This document shows positions 8,200-15,989 of a DNA stretch of 64,000 nucleotides, one piece after another. Both the position numbers and the translations under genes were made by a program. The notes below the pieces were generated by a model. It was not told the origin of the DNA and ran no database searches. It saw only the letters and a program-made list of their open reading frames with translations. Source of the DNA: Bordetella sp. LUAb4 (GTDB lineage Bacteria > Pseudomonadota > Gammaproteobacteria > Burkholderiales > Burkholderiaceae_B); contig NZ_JAHPZX010000006.1 of NCBI RefSeq assembly GCF_021325795.1, forward strand, positions 186,001 to 250,000, read 5' to 3'. The stretch's first letter is position 1; every line of letters starts with the position of its first letter.

Positions 8200-9108
8200 A
8201 TGGAGACAAGCAAGACCCTCAACGACAAGCCGCATGTCGGCATCATCGGCGTAGGCCAGATGGGCCACGGCATCGCCAGCAATATCCTCAAGGCCGGCTA
8301 TCCGCTGGTCTTGCTGGATCATTCCGGCAACCAGCCTGTCGCCGACCTGCTGACGGCCGGTGCCCGAACCGCCGCGACACCGGCCGACGTCGCGCGCCAG
8401 TCCGACATCATCGTGCTGTGCGTCACCGGCACGCCCCAGGTCGAGCAGGTTCTGTTGCAGGACCAAGGCGTATTGGCCGGACTGCGGCCGCAAGCCATCG
8501 TCATCGATTGCTCCACCGCAATCCCCTCCTCCACCTTGAGACTGGCCGAGGCGGTGACGCGGGCCGGTGGACGCTTCCTGGATGCGCCGATGACGCGCAC
8601 CCCCAAGGAAGCCGCCGAAGGCCGCCTGAACCTGATCGTTGGTGGCGACCCCGCGCTGTTTGAACAGTGCCTGCCGCTATTGCGCAGCTACGCGGAAAAC
8701 ATCACGCATGCCGGGCCGGTCGGGTCGGGCCATCGGCTCAAGTTGCTGCACAACTACGTGTCCCTGGGCTTTTCCGCCGTACTCGCCGAGGCGGCTGCCT
8801 GCGCCGAGCGGGCCCAAGTGGACCCGGCCGTCCTGATGGAAATTCTGGCCAAGGGCGGTGGCGACGGTGTGGTACTGGGCCGCCTGCGCCCCTATATCGA
8901 ACACGGCGACACCAATGCCTTTCGCTTTTCCATCGCCAATGCGACGAAAGACATGGGTTACTACACCGCGATGGCCGAAGAAACCGGCGCCCCGCACGCC
9001 GCCGCCGAGGCCATCCGCGCCACCTACGCGGCCGCCAGCGTTGCGGGCATTGCCCAGGCGCCCGTGCCGGAGATCATCGATTTCCTGGCCGGTGTAAAGA
9101 GAAAGTAG
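8200..9108 (+). CDS. 3-hydroxyisobutyrate dehydrogenase family oxidoreductase
   Basis: The 302-residue protein has an N-terminal NAD(P)-binding motif (GIIGVGQMGHGIASNILKAG) and the conserved catalytic lysine in LKLLHNYV (K181), as in beta-hydroxyacid dehydrogenases. The substrate loop reads DAPMTRTPKEAAEG, unlike the canonical DAPVSGG of hydroxyisobutyrate or tartronate semialdehyde enzymes, so the substrate probably differs. Sulfolactaldehyde reductases (YihU type) belong to the same superfamily, and its place at the end of the sulfolactate cluster makes a C3-sulfonate substrate attractive but unproven. The start at 8200 is supported by GAAGGGA upstream. It follows comC by 114 bp on the same strand. 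Confidence 0.8.
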   Translation: METSKTLNDKPHVGIIGVGQMGHGIASNILKAGYPLVLLDHSGNQPVADLLTAGARTAATPADVARQSDIIVLCVTGTPQVEQVLLQDQGVLAGLRPQAIVIDCSTAIPSSTLRLAEAVTRAGGRFLDAPMTRTPKEAAEGRLNLIVGGDPALFEQCLPLLRSYAENITHAGPVGSGHRLKLLHNYVSLGFSAVLAEAAACAERAQVDPAVLMEILAKGGGDGVVLGRLRPYIEHGDTNAFRFSIANATKDMGYYTAMAEETGAPHAAAEAIRATYAAASVAGIAQAPVPEIIDFLAGVKRK

Positions 9109-9215
9109 CTTCTGTCCAAAGCCTGCCCGCAGCCCCGAGGCCACGCGGCGGGACTGAGCAAAGCGCCGCGCAGCCACGGGATGCAGCTTCGCCGCGCGGT
9201 GCGACGCGCACGCAG

Positions 9216-10034
9216 TCAGGTGCTGACATCGCCCGCCGTCAGCACCGCCAGCTCCCGTTCGTCGAAACCCGCGGCACGGCGGGCGTCCAGGTTGAAGGGA
9301 CCGCGCTGGCGCGGCGCCGCATAGCGTTGCGCCAGCTCGGCGTGCCATGCCACCGGGTCATACCCGCCCTGTTCGCACAACCAGCGGTACCAGCGATTGC
9401 CGATGGCGACGTGGCCAATCTCGTCGCGCAGGATGATGTCCAGGATGGCCGCGCCACGCGCGTCTCCCACCCTCGCCAGCTTGTCGCGAATCATGGGCGA
9501 GGCATCCAAGCCGCGCGCCTCCATGATGCGCGGCACCAGGGCCAGGCGGGCGGCCACGTCATCGTGGGTTTTCGCGGCCATGTCCCACAAGCCGTTGTGC
9601 GCGCAGAAATCGCCATAGACATGGCCCAAGGTCGCCAGATGCTCGTTGAGCAGACGGAAATGGCTGGCCTCTTCGCGTGCCACCCCGATCCAGTCCCGGT
9701 AGAAATCCGCGGGCATGCCAGGGAAACGCCAGACGATGTCCAGCGCCAGATTCACGGCATTGAATTCGATATGCGCCAACGCATGGAGCAAGGCCGCGCG
9801 CCCTTGCGGGGTTCCGGCCGGACGCGACTTCAGCTGGGCGGGCGGCACCAGCTCGGGCCGGGGCGGCCGCCCGGGCAAGTGCGCGGGTTCGTCCAGGACG
9901 ACCGTTGGGTCCACGGGCATGGACTCGTCCAGCGCGTCGACCGCCATCATTTTGCGCGGCCAGTCGTCCAGAGCCAGCGCCGCCAGGGCGCCCTGGCGCA
10001 ACTCCTTGGCGGCGGAAACAGGTATGTCTTCCAT
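9216..10034 (-). CDS. DUF455 ferritin-like protein
   Basis: The 272-residue protein matches the DUF455 (COG2833) family of ferritin-like proteins. Probable di-metal ligands are visible in HIEFNAVNLALD, REEASHFRLLNEH and RDEIGHVAIGNRWYRW, which together give the Glu and E-x-x-H pattern of a carboxylate-bridged four-helix bundle. The biochemical role is not established in the family, so I assign none. It is convergent with the preceding dehydrogenase gene and divergent from the acyltransferase gene, 38 bp from its start. The start ATG at 10034 fits family N-termini. Confidence 0.8.
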   Translation of the reverse strand: MEDIPVSAAKELRQGALAALALDDWPRKMMAVDALDESMPVDPTVVLDEPAHLPGRPPRPELVPPAQLKSRPAGTPQGRAALLHALAHIEFNAVNLALDIVWRFPGMPADFYRDWIGVAREEASHFRLLNEHLATLGHVYGDFCAHNGLWDMAAKTHDDVAARLALVPRIMEARGLDASPMIRDKLARVGDARGAAILDIILRDEIGHVAIGNRWYRWLCEQGGYDPVAWHAELAQRYAAPRQRGPFNLDARRAAGFDERELAVLTAGDVST

Positions 10035-10059
10035 CGCCGCAGGTTAACAGCTACGTTCT

Positions 10060-10073
10060 TATAATCTCCACCA
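10060..10073 (+). promoter_or_regulatory. TATAAT box immediately before a start codon (possible leaderless transcript)
   Basis: A perfect TATAAT at 10060-10065 lies seven bases before the ATG at 10073, so the expected transcription start would coincide with the start codon. No Shine-Dalgarno is visible. A matching -35 is not obvious. Confidence 0.35.
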
Positions 10074-11245
10074 TGACCGATCCCCAGCAAGCGTCCGACC
10101 CCACCGCCGATCCCGATGATCCCCGCCTTACGGTCACGCGTACGCTGGCTACCGTTGACCCGGCCCAATGGGATGCCCTGGCCGGCCCCCAGCCCTTTGT
10201 ATCGCACGCCTTCCTGTCCGCCCTGCACGACACCGGCTGTGCCGCGCCCGCCACGGGCTGGGTCCCCTACTACCTGATCCTGCGGCGTGCCGGCGAGCTG
10301 GCGGGTGCCATGCCCCTGTACGTGAAGACCCATTCGCGCGGCGAATACGTTTTCGACCACGCCTGGGCGGAGGCGTTTGAGCGCCATGGCCTGGACTATT
10401 ACCCCAAGCTGCTCGCAGCCGTGCCCTTCACCCCGGTCAGCGGCCCACGCCTGCTCGCGCGTACGCACGCCGACCGGGTGCTGCTGGCGCGCGGCGCCAT
10501 CGAACTGACGGCAAGCTTGAAGCTGTCTTCCCTGCATGTGCTGTTTCCCCAGGCTCAAGACCAGCAGGCGCTCGAAGAAGCCGGTTATCTGGTGCGCCAG
10601 GGCGTGCAATTCCATTGGGAAGACACCGGCTACGGCAATTTCGATGCGTTCCTGGCCGCGCTCAGCCATGACAAGCGCAAGAAAATCCGCCAGGACCGCA
10701 AGAAGGTCGCGGCGGCAGGCATCACCTTCCGCTGGCTGGCCGGCACGGCCATCGACGATGCGGCGCTGTCGTTTTTCCACGCCTGCTACGTCGAAACCTA
10801 CCGCAACCACTGGTCGTCCCCCTACCTGACGCTGGATTTCTTCCAGCGCCTGCGCGAGCAGTTGCCCGGCGCCCTGGTGCTGATCCTTGCCTGCCGTGAC
10901 GGCGCCCCCGTGGCGGCGGCGCTGAACATGAGCGACGGCGAGGCCTTGTACGGCCGCCATTGGGGTGCCATGGAATTCGTACCCGGCCTGCATTTCGAGA
11001 CCTGCTACCTGCAGGGCATCGAGTACTGTCTGGCCAACCGCCTGAGCCGCTTCGAAGGCGGCGCCCAGGGCGAACACAAGATCGCCCGCGGTCTGCTGCC
11101 CACGCCCACCTGTTCAGCACATTGGATTACCGACCGCCGGTTTGCCGAAGCCATCGCCGATTTCCTGCAGCGCGAGGGCGACGCGATGACCGCCTATCGC
11201 GAAGATCTGGAAGGACATACGCCTTTCCGGCGCGAACAAGGCTGA
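10073..11245 (+). CDS. GNAT/FemAB-like N-acyltransferase (COG3146, DUF482)
   Basis: The 390-residue product resembles the peptidogalycan biosynthesis/recognition family of GNAT-fold proteins. Family motifs include the substrate region KTHSRGEYVFDHAWAEA, FLAALSHDKRKKIRQDRKKV in the middle, and HWGAMEFVPGLHFETCYLQG followed by RFEGGAQGEHKIARGLLP near the C-terminus. The natural acceptor is not established. Start choice is uncertain: the frame is open from 9905, but the ATG at 10073 clears the divergent DUF455 gene and gives a typical N-terminus. It has no good ribosome site, consistent with a leaderless mRNA. Confidence 0.8.
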   Translation: MTDPQQASDPTADPDDPRLTVTRTLATVDPAQWDALAGPQPFVSHAFLSALHDTGCAAPATGWVPYYLILRRAGELAGAMPLYVKTHSRGEYVFDHAWAEAFERHGLDYYPKLLAAVPFTPVSGPRLLARTHADRVLLARGAIELTASLKLSSLHVLFPQAQDQQALEEAGYLVRQGVQFHWEDTGYGNFDAFLAALSHDKRKKIRQDRKKVAAAGITFRWLAGTAIDDAALSFFHACYVETYRNHWSSPYLTLDFFQRLREQLPGALVLILACRDGAPVAAALNMSDGEALYGRHWGAMEFVPGLHFETCYLQGIEYCLANRLSRFEGGAQGEHKIARGLLPTPTCSAHWITDRRFAEAIADFLQREGDAMTAYREDLEGHTPFRREQG

Positions 11246-11287
11246 AGCAAAGGGGTGAAGCGAAAAGGTAAAGCTCCGCCTTCTCTC

Positions 11288-11380
11288 GGCGGCGGCCACG
11301 ACTACCGACTGCCGGTTCGGCTGGCCCAAGCATGGCGACATCGAACCGCATAGCCCCAGGGCCGCCGCCTGTCTTTTTTT
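11288..11380 (+). terminator. Possible terminator in the 301-bp gap before wspA
   Basis: Arms ggcggcggcc (11288-11297) and ggccgccgcc (11360-11369) are perfectly complementary with a 62-base loop. A run of seven T follows at 11374-11380. The large loop makes it a non-classical terminator. The remaining gap (11381-11546) should contain the wsp promoter, but I could not identify a consensus. Confidence 0.35.
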
Positions 11381-11546
11381 GGCAACGTCCTATCGAATAC
11401 CCCAGAAGTTCGAGTGATGCTTGAACTGATGTAACCGTTCGGCGTATTGTGTCGGATCCTTGCTCGTCTTTGAAATTTCCCGCGCGCGACGGACCAGGGA
11501 GCACGCCGCCTGCGTGATCAGATAACGCAATGGGACACAGACGACC

Positions 11547-13160
11547 ATGAAAAACCTCACACTGCGGCAGCGCCTGTTGGCCAGCTTCGGCGCCATCCTC
11601 GTCATCATGCTGCTGATGGCGCTGGTGGATTACAGCCGGCTGCTGGCCATCGAGAGCGAGGCCCAGGGCATCAGTGAGGATTCCCTGCCTGGCCTGCAAT
11701 ACAGCGCCCGTATCCTCAGTGACTGGCAGAAAAGCCATGACGAATTGATCCAGGGCGTCGTGCGGCAGACTTCCCTGCCGGCATTGCGCGCCGCCCTCGA
11801 CCAGGCCGATACCCGCCTGGACGCCCAATTGCGCGGCTATTCGCAGACCGTATTCATCCTGGATGACCGCCAGGTCTACGACACCTTCCGCAAGACGCTC
11901 GCCGCCTACCGCCAGACCCGCGCGGACCTGCTGTCCAGCCTGCAAGCCGGCGACGCCGCGCGCGCGCTGACACAGCTGCACGACGGCGTGACCGCCGTCT
12001 ATGCCGATGGCCATGCGCAACTGGAGCACATGGTCGAAGAAAACAGCACGCGCGCCGACCAATCGGTCGGACACATCATCCAGACTCTGCGCCACGCCGA
12101 ATTGATCCTGCTGGCGGGACTGATCCTGGCGCTGCTGGCCGCCGCCGCCTGCGCTGCATTGCTGACGCGTGCCATCAACCATCCCATGCGCAAGATCGTC
12201 GATAGTTTGGGACGATTCGGCAACGGCGACCTCAGCGCCCGCCTGCAGTTGGCGCGCCAGGACGAATTCGGTGCAATCGAGTCTGGCTTCAACCGCATGG
12301 CCGATGAACTGACGGACCTGGTCGGCAAGGCCCAGCGCTCCGCCATCCAGGTGGCGACCTCGGTGACCGAAATCGCCGCCACCTCGCGGCAGCAACAGGC
12401 TACGGCGTCGGAGGTCGCGTCCACCACCACGGAGATCGGTGCCACCTCGCGGGAAATCGCCGCCACCGCGCGCGACCTGGTCCGCACCATGAGCGAAGTG
12501 TCGACCGCCGCCGACCAGACCGCGGCCCTGGCCGATGGTGGGCATCACGATCTGGCGCGCATGGAACACACCATGCGCAGCGTGGTCGAAGCGGCCGGCA
12601 CGGTCAATGGCAAGCTGGGCGTGCTGAACGAGAAGGCCGGCAACATCAACCAGGTCGTCACCACCATCAACAAGGTGGCCGACCAGACCAACCTGCTGTC
12701 CTTGAACGCCGCCATCGAGGCGGAAAAAGCAGGCGAGTACGGCCGCGGCTTCGTGGTGGTGGCCACCGAGATCCGTCGCCTGGCCGACCAGACCGCGGTC
12801 GCGACCTACGACATCGAACAGATCGTGCGCGAGATCCAGTCCTCGGTGGCCGCCGGCGTGATGGGCATGGACAAGTTTTCCGAGGAAGTGCGGCGCGGCA
12901 TGCACGATATGCAGCAGGTCGGCGAGCAGTTGTCGCAGATCATCCAGCACGTGCAGACGTTGGCGCCGCGCGTGCAGGTGGTCAATGAGGGCATGCAGGC
13001 CCAAGCCACCGGCGCGGAACAGATCAACCAGGCCTTGACGCAATTGGCCGATGCCACGCAACAGACCGTCGAATCGCTGCGCCAGTCCAGCCTGGCGATC
13101 GACGACCTGAACACGGTGGCCGGCGACCTGCGCGGCGGCGTGACACGCTTCAAACTTTGA
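11547..13160 (+). CDS. wspA: Wsp methyl-accepting chemotaxis-type receptor
   Basis: WspA is the membrane receptor of the Wsp surface-sensing pathway. The 537-residue product has an N-terminal membrane segment (about residues 10-28), a four-helix-type periplasmic domain rich in coiled-coil sequence, a second membrane segment near 190-212, a HAMP domain and a cytoplasmic signalling hairpin. The tip sequence [20 protein letters not shown] with [18 protein letters not shown] is diagnostic of this receptor type. Length is close to Pseudomonas WspA, about 540. It opens a seven-gene operon in the order A-B-C-D-E-F-R, which makes the assignment firm. The wspA stop lies inside a 14-bp tandem repeat shared with the wspB start. 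Confidence 0.93.
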   Translation: MKNLTLRQRLLASFGAILVIMLLMALVDYSRLLAIESEAQGISEDSLPGLQYSARILSDWQKSHDELIQGVVRQTSLPALRAALDQADTRLDAQLRGYSQTVFILDDRQVYDTFRKTLAAYRQTRADLLSSLQAGDAARALTQLHDGVTAVYADGHAQLEHMVEENSTRADQSVGHIIQTLRHAELILLAGLILALLAAAACAALLTRAINHPMRKIVDSLGRFGNGDLSARLQLARQDEFGAIESGFNRMADELTDLVGKAQRSAIQVATSVTEIAATSRQQQATASEVASTTTEIGATSREIAATARDLVRTMSEVSTAADQTAALADGGHHDLARMEHTMRSVVEAAGTVNGKLGVLNEKAGNINQVVTTINKVADQTNLLSLNAAIEAEKAGEYGRGFVVVATEIRRLADQTAVATYDIEQIVREIQSSVAAGVMGMDKFSEEVRRGMHDMQQVGEQLSQIIQHVQTLAPRVQVVNEGMQAQATGAEQINQALTQLADATQQTVESLRQSSLAIDDLNTVAGDLRGGVTRFKL

Positions 13161-13199
13161 TGAGCTTCGTGTGATGGGTTTCGTGTGATGAGCTTATCT
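13158..13199 (+). repeat. 14-bp tandem repeat across the wspA-wspB junction
   Basis: Three consecutive 14-bp units beginning tgatgagcttcgtg lie at 13158, 13172 and 13186. The first includes the wspA stop and the third includes the wspB start codon. Duplication of a TGATG stop-start junction would explain the structure. Confidence 0.8.
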
Positions 13200-13709
13200 G
13201 CCGGCACGCCCGTATCCGGTCACCGCGCCGCCACGCAGCGGCGCCTGTTCCTGCGCTTCGCCATCGGTGCCGACACGTACGTCATGGATACGCATGAGAT
13301 CGTGCAAGTGCTGCCGCTCGGGCGCTACAAGCAGATGCCGGGCATGCCGGCCTGGGTGGCCGGGTTGGCGATGTATCACGGGCGCACCCTGCCGGTCATC
13401 GACGTGACCGCGCTGGCCACCGGCACGGCAGCCGCGCGGTTGACGAGCACGCGCGTGGTGGTGGTGAACAGTGCGAGTGGCGCGGGTGGGCGCGCGCCTC
13501 TGGGCTTGATCCTGGAGAAAGCCACGGAGACGTCGCATTACGATCCCTCGGCGTTCATGCCGTCGGGTCTGGATCAAAGTGATGCGCCCTATCTGGGGCC
13601 GGTCCTGGATACCGGCGACGGGCTGCTGCAATGGCTGCGCGTGGATGAACTGGTGCCCCCCGCGCTGCGGGCGCGTTTGTTCGGTGCCGCCGCTGAGGCC
13701 CGAACATGA
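13188..13709 (+). CDS. wspB: CheW-like coupling protein WspB
   Basis: The 173-residue protein is a single CheW domain that couples the WspA receptor to the WspE kinase. Conserved elements are FLRFAIGADTYVMDTHEIVQVLPL, MPAWVAGLAMYHGRTLPVIDV and GLILEKATET. The ATG at 13188 lies in the third copy of a 14-bp repeat; a GTG three bases earlier could serve instead, and no clear ribosome site is visible, so translation may depend on coupling with wspA. The stop overlaps the wspC start by four bases (ATGA). Confidence 0.9.
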   Translation: MSLSAGTPVSGHRAATQRRLFLRFAIGADTYVMDTHEIVQVLPLGRYKQMPGMPAWVAGLAMYHGRTLPVIDVTALATGTAAARLTSTRVVVVNSASGAGGRAPLGLILEKATETSHYDPSAFMPSGLDQSDAPYLGPVLDTGDGLLQWLRVDELVPPALRARLFGAAAEART

Positions 13710-15217
13710 GCCGCCTTGGACCAAGCAGCGGGTCGGCCTCCGGGCCTGCCGCCGGTGCCACGCCGGCCGACGATGCGGCCATGAAGCTTGCCTTCAATGG
13801 TTTGCTCAAGCAAAGAATAGGCTTGGACGCCGACGCCATCGGCCAGGCCACGATCGACCGTGCCGTGCGTCAGCGCGCACAAGCTTGTCACGCGGACAAC
13901 ACCGCGGAATATTGGCGGCAACTGGTCGGCTCCCGCGAAGAGCAGCAGCAGTTGATCGAAACCGTGGTGGTGCCGGAGACCTCTTTCTTCCGCCATCCGG
14001 AATCGATGGATACCTTGGCACTGCTGGCGCGCCAGCGCTTGGCGCAAGGCGGCCAGTTGCGGCTGCTCAGCCTGCCCTGCTCCAGCGGCGAAGAGGCTTA
14101 TACGCTGGGGATGGCGCTGCTGGACGCCGGCATCGACGCCAGCCGGTTCTCGGTGATCGGGGTGGACATCAGCGCGCGACTGGTCGAGCACGCTCGCCAG
14201 GGCGTGTATGGCCGCAACTCCTTCCGAGGCGAAGCGCTGGGCTTTCGCGCGCGGCATTTCAACGATACGGCCGCCGGCTATTCCGTGCTGCCCCGAGTCC
14301 GTGCCGAAGTGTCCTTCCAGACCGGCAACCTGTTGGACCCCGTGCTGGATCTGCCGGCTGCCGGCTTCGACTTCGTGTTTTGCCGCAACCTGTTGATCTA
14401 CTTCGATGAAGCCACCCAGCGCGCCGCCGTCAACGTCTTGATGGGACTGGCGCGGCCGGACGGCTGTCTCTTCGTCGGCCCAGCCGAAGCCAGCCTGCTG
14501 ACGCGCATGGGCCTACGGCAGATCGAAGCGCCTGGGGCGTTCGCGTTTCATCGCGAGGTACCGGCGCCAAGCCGGCTTCCGGCAACGGCCAGACATGCGA
14601 CGCGTGGCACCGCGGCAGGCGCCCGGGCGGCTTCAATGGCCAGCTCCAATGGGGGCTATCGTCCCGGGGCCAGGGCTGGAGCCGGGGCAACGGCAACCGC
14701 GCCGGCGGGATCGGGCGCAAGGCCGTCCGCCTTGCCTGCATTCCAGGCACGCCCCGGCAGCGCGCCCCGCAGCGCACCTGCCGCGCGCGCCGCGTCTCTT
14801 TCCGCCAAAGCGTCAAATCCTGCCGCATCGACCACTCGCGCTTCTAACGTCGCCGTTTCGAACACTGACGGGTCTACTACCGCCACGGCGGCGGCCGATA
14901 CCGACGCATCCGCTTCACTGGCCGCCGTCCAGGCTTTGGCCGACGCCGGCCGGATCAGCGCCGCCCTGGACGCGGGGGCGCGGCATCTGGAGCAGCATGG
15001 CGCGTCCGCGTCGGCGTACTACCTGATCGGCGTGCTGCATGACGCCGCCGGCGCCAGCGCCCCGGCGGAGGCGGCTTATCGCAAGGCGCTCTATCTGGAA
15101 CCCGGCCATCACGAGGCGCTCCTGCACTTGGCCTCGATGGCCGAGGCGCGTGGCGACGCCACGGCGGCGCAACAACTGCGCCAACGCGCCGCACGCGCGG
15201 GAGGCCGACATGGTTGA
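13706..15217 (+). CDS. wspC: CheR-type methyltransferase with TPR domain, WspC
   Basis: WspC methylates glutamates on WspA using S-adenosylmethionine, raising receptor activity. Of 503 residues, the first 280 or so are a CheR domain: VVPETSFFRHPE, the SAM-binding LSLPCSSGEEAYTLGMALLD, VIGVDISARLVEHARQGVY and FDFVFCRNLLIYF. An Ala/Ser/Arg-rich low-complexity linker of about 110 residues follows, then a TPR-like segment (AYRKALYLEPGHHEALLHL) at the C-terminus. This CheR-TPR layout is typical of WspC. Its start overlaps wspB by four bases, and its end overlaps wspD by eight. Confidence 0.92.
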   Translation: MSRLGPSSGSASGPAAGATPADDAAMKLAFNGLLKQRIGLDADAIGQATIDRAVRQRAQACHADNTAEYWRQLVGSREEQQQLIETVVVPETSFFRHPESMDTLALLARQRLAQGGQLRLLSLPCSSGEEAYTLGMALLDAGIDASRFSVIGVDISARLVEHARQGVYGRNSFRGEALGFRARHFNDTAAGYSVLPRVRAEVSFQTGNLLDPVLDLPAAGFDFVFCRNLLIYFDEATQRAAVNVLMGLARPDGCLFVGPAEASLLTRMGLRQIEAPGAFAFHREVPAPSRLPATARHATRGTAAGARAASMASSNGGYRPGARAGAGATATAPAGSGARPSALPAFQARPGSAPRSAPAARAASLSAKASNPAASTTRASNVAVSNTDGSTTATAAADTDASASLAAVQALADAGRISAALDAGARHLEQHGASASAYYLIGVLHDAAGASAPAEAAYRKALYLEPGHHEALLHLASMAEARGDATAAQQLRQRAARAGGRHG

Positions 15218-15989
15218 ACACGAAACCGCGCCCATCGATGACTGCTGGAATCGTATCGGCGTCCAGGGCGACATGTCCTGTCCGCGGCTACGGGAACATA
15301 TCCACTGCCGCAACTGCCCCGTCTACGCCACGGCCGCCAGGCGCCTATTGGACCGCCACCCTGCCACTTTCGACGACACGGCAAGCAGTCGGCCCGCGGC
15401 CGCCCACGTTCAACGCGGGATTGGCAGCGACCACGCCATCGCAGCGGGCTCACTGAACACAGCGGGCTCGCTCGGCGCAACAGATGCAGCGGGCCATGCA
15501 TCCGCCCACTCAGGAAATGCCGCCGCGATCTCCGCCCTCGTCTTCCGCCTGGGCGCGGAATGGCTGGCGCTGCCCACCTCGACACTGGCTGAAGTCGCCA
15601 CGATGCGGGCGATCCATACGCTGCCGCGCCGCAGCGGTGTCGTGACGGGTGTATGCAATATCCGCGGCCGCCTGTTGGTCTGTATCTCCTTACCGGTGCT
15701 GCTGGGCTTGACGGCGCAAGCCGCGCCCATCGCCACGCCGGCGGCATCAGCCCCGGCGGCCAAAGCGCTGCCGCGCTTGCTGATCATCAACAGCGCTCCG
15801 CGCACGGTCGTCGTTCCCGTCGATGAAGTCGAAGGCATCCGCGCCTATCCCGCCGACGCATTGGGCCCCGTCCCCGCCACGCTGGGCGCCGATCGCTACA
15901 CCAGCGCCATCGCCCGCCATGGTGAGCGCACCATCGGTGTGCTGGATGGCAGGCGCCTGCTGCAGGCCATCGAGCGGAGCCTGGCATGA
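15210..15989 (+). CDS. wspD: CheW-like coupling protein WspD
   Basis: The second coupling protein of the system has 259 residues. An N-terminal segment with a cysteine cluster (MSCPRLREHIHCRNCPVY) is followed by an Ala/Ser-rich linker and a CheW domain (LVFRLGAEWLALPTSTLAEV, GVVTGVCNIRGRLLVCISLP, VVPVDEVEGI). The Cys-containing N-terminus is characteristic of WspD as opposed to WspB. The ATG at 15210 was chosen because it overlaps the wspC end by only eight bases and gives the family N-terminus; the frame itself opens at 15039. It overlaps wspE by four bases. Confidence 0.9.
   Translation: MVEHETAPIDDCWNRIGVQGDMSCPRLREHIHCRNCPVYATAARRLLDRHPATFDDTASSRPAAAHVQRGIGSDHAIAAGSLNTAGSLGATDAAGHASAHSGNAAAISALVFRLGAEWLALPTSTLAEVATMRAIHTLPRRSGVVTGVCNIRGRLLVCISLPVLLGLTAQAAPIATPAASAPAAKALPRLLIINSAPRTVVVPVDEVEGIRAYPADALGPVPATLGADRYTSAIARHGERTIGVLDGRRLLQAIERSLA

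Noticed and set aside
11127-13061. 644-codon open frame antisense to wspA
   Set aside because: Same GC-skew artefact; WspA is strongly supported and the antisense product has no recognisable domain.
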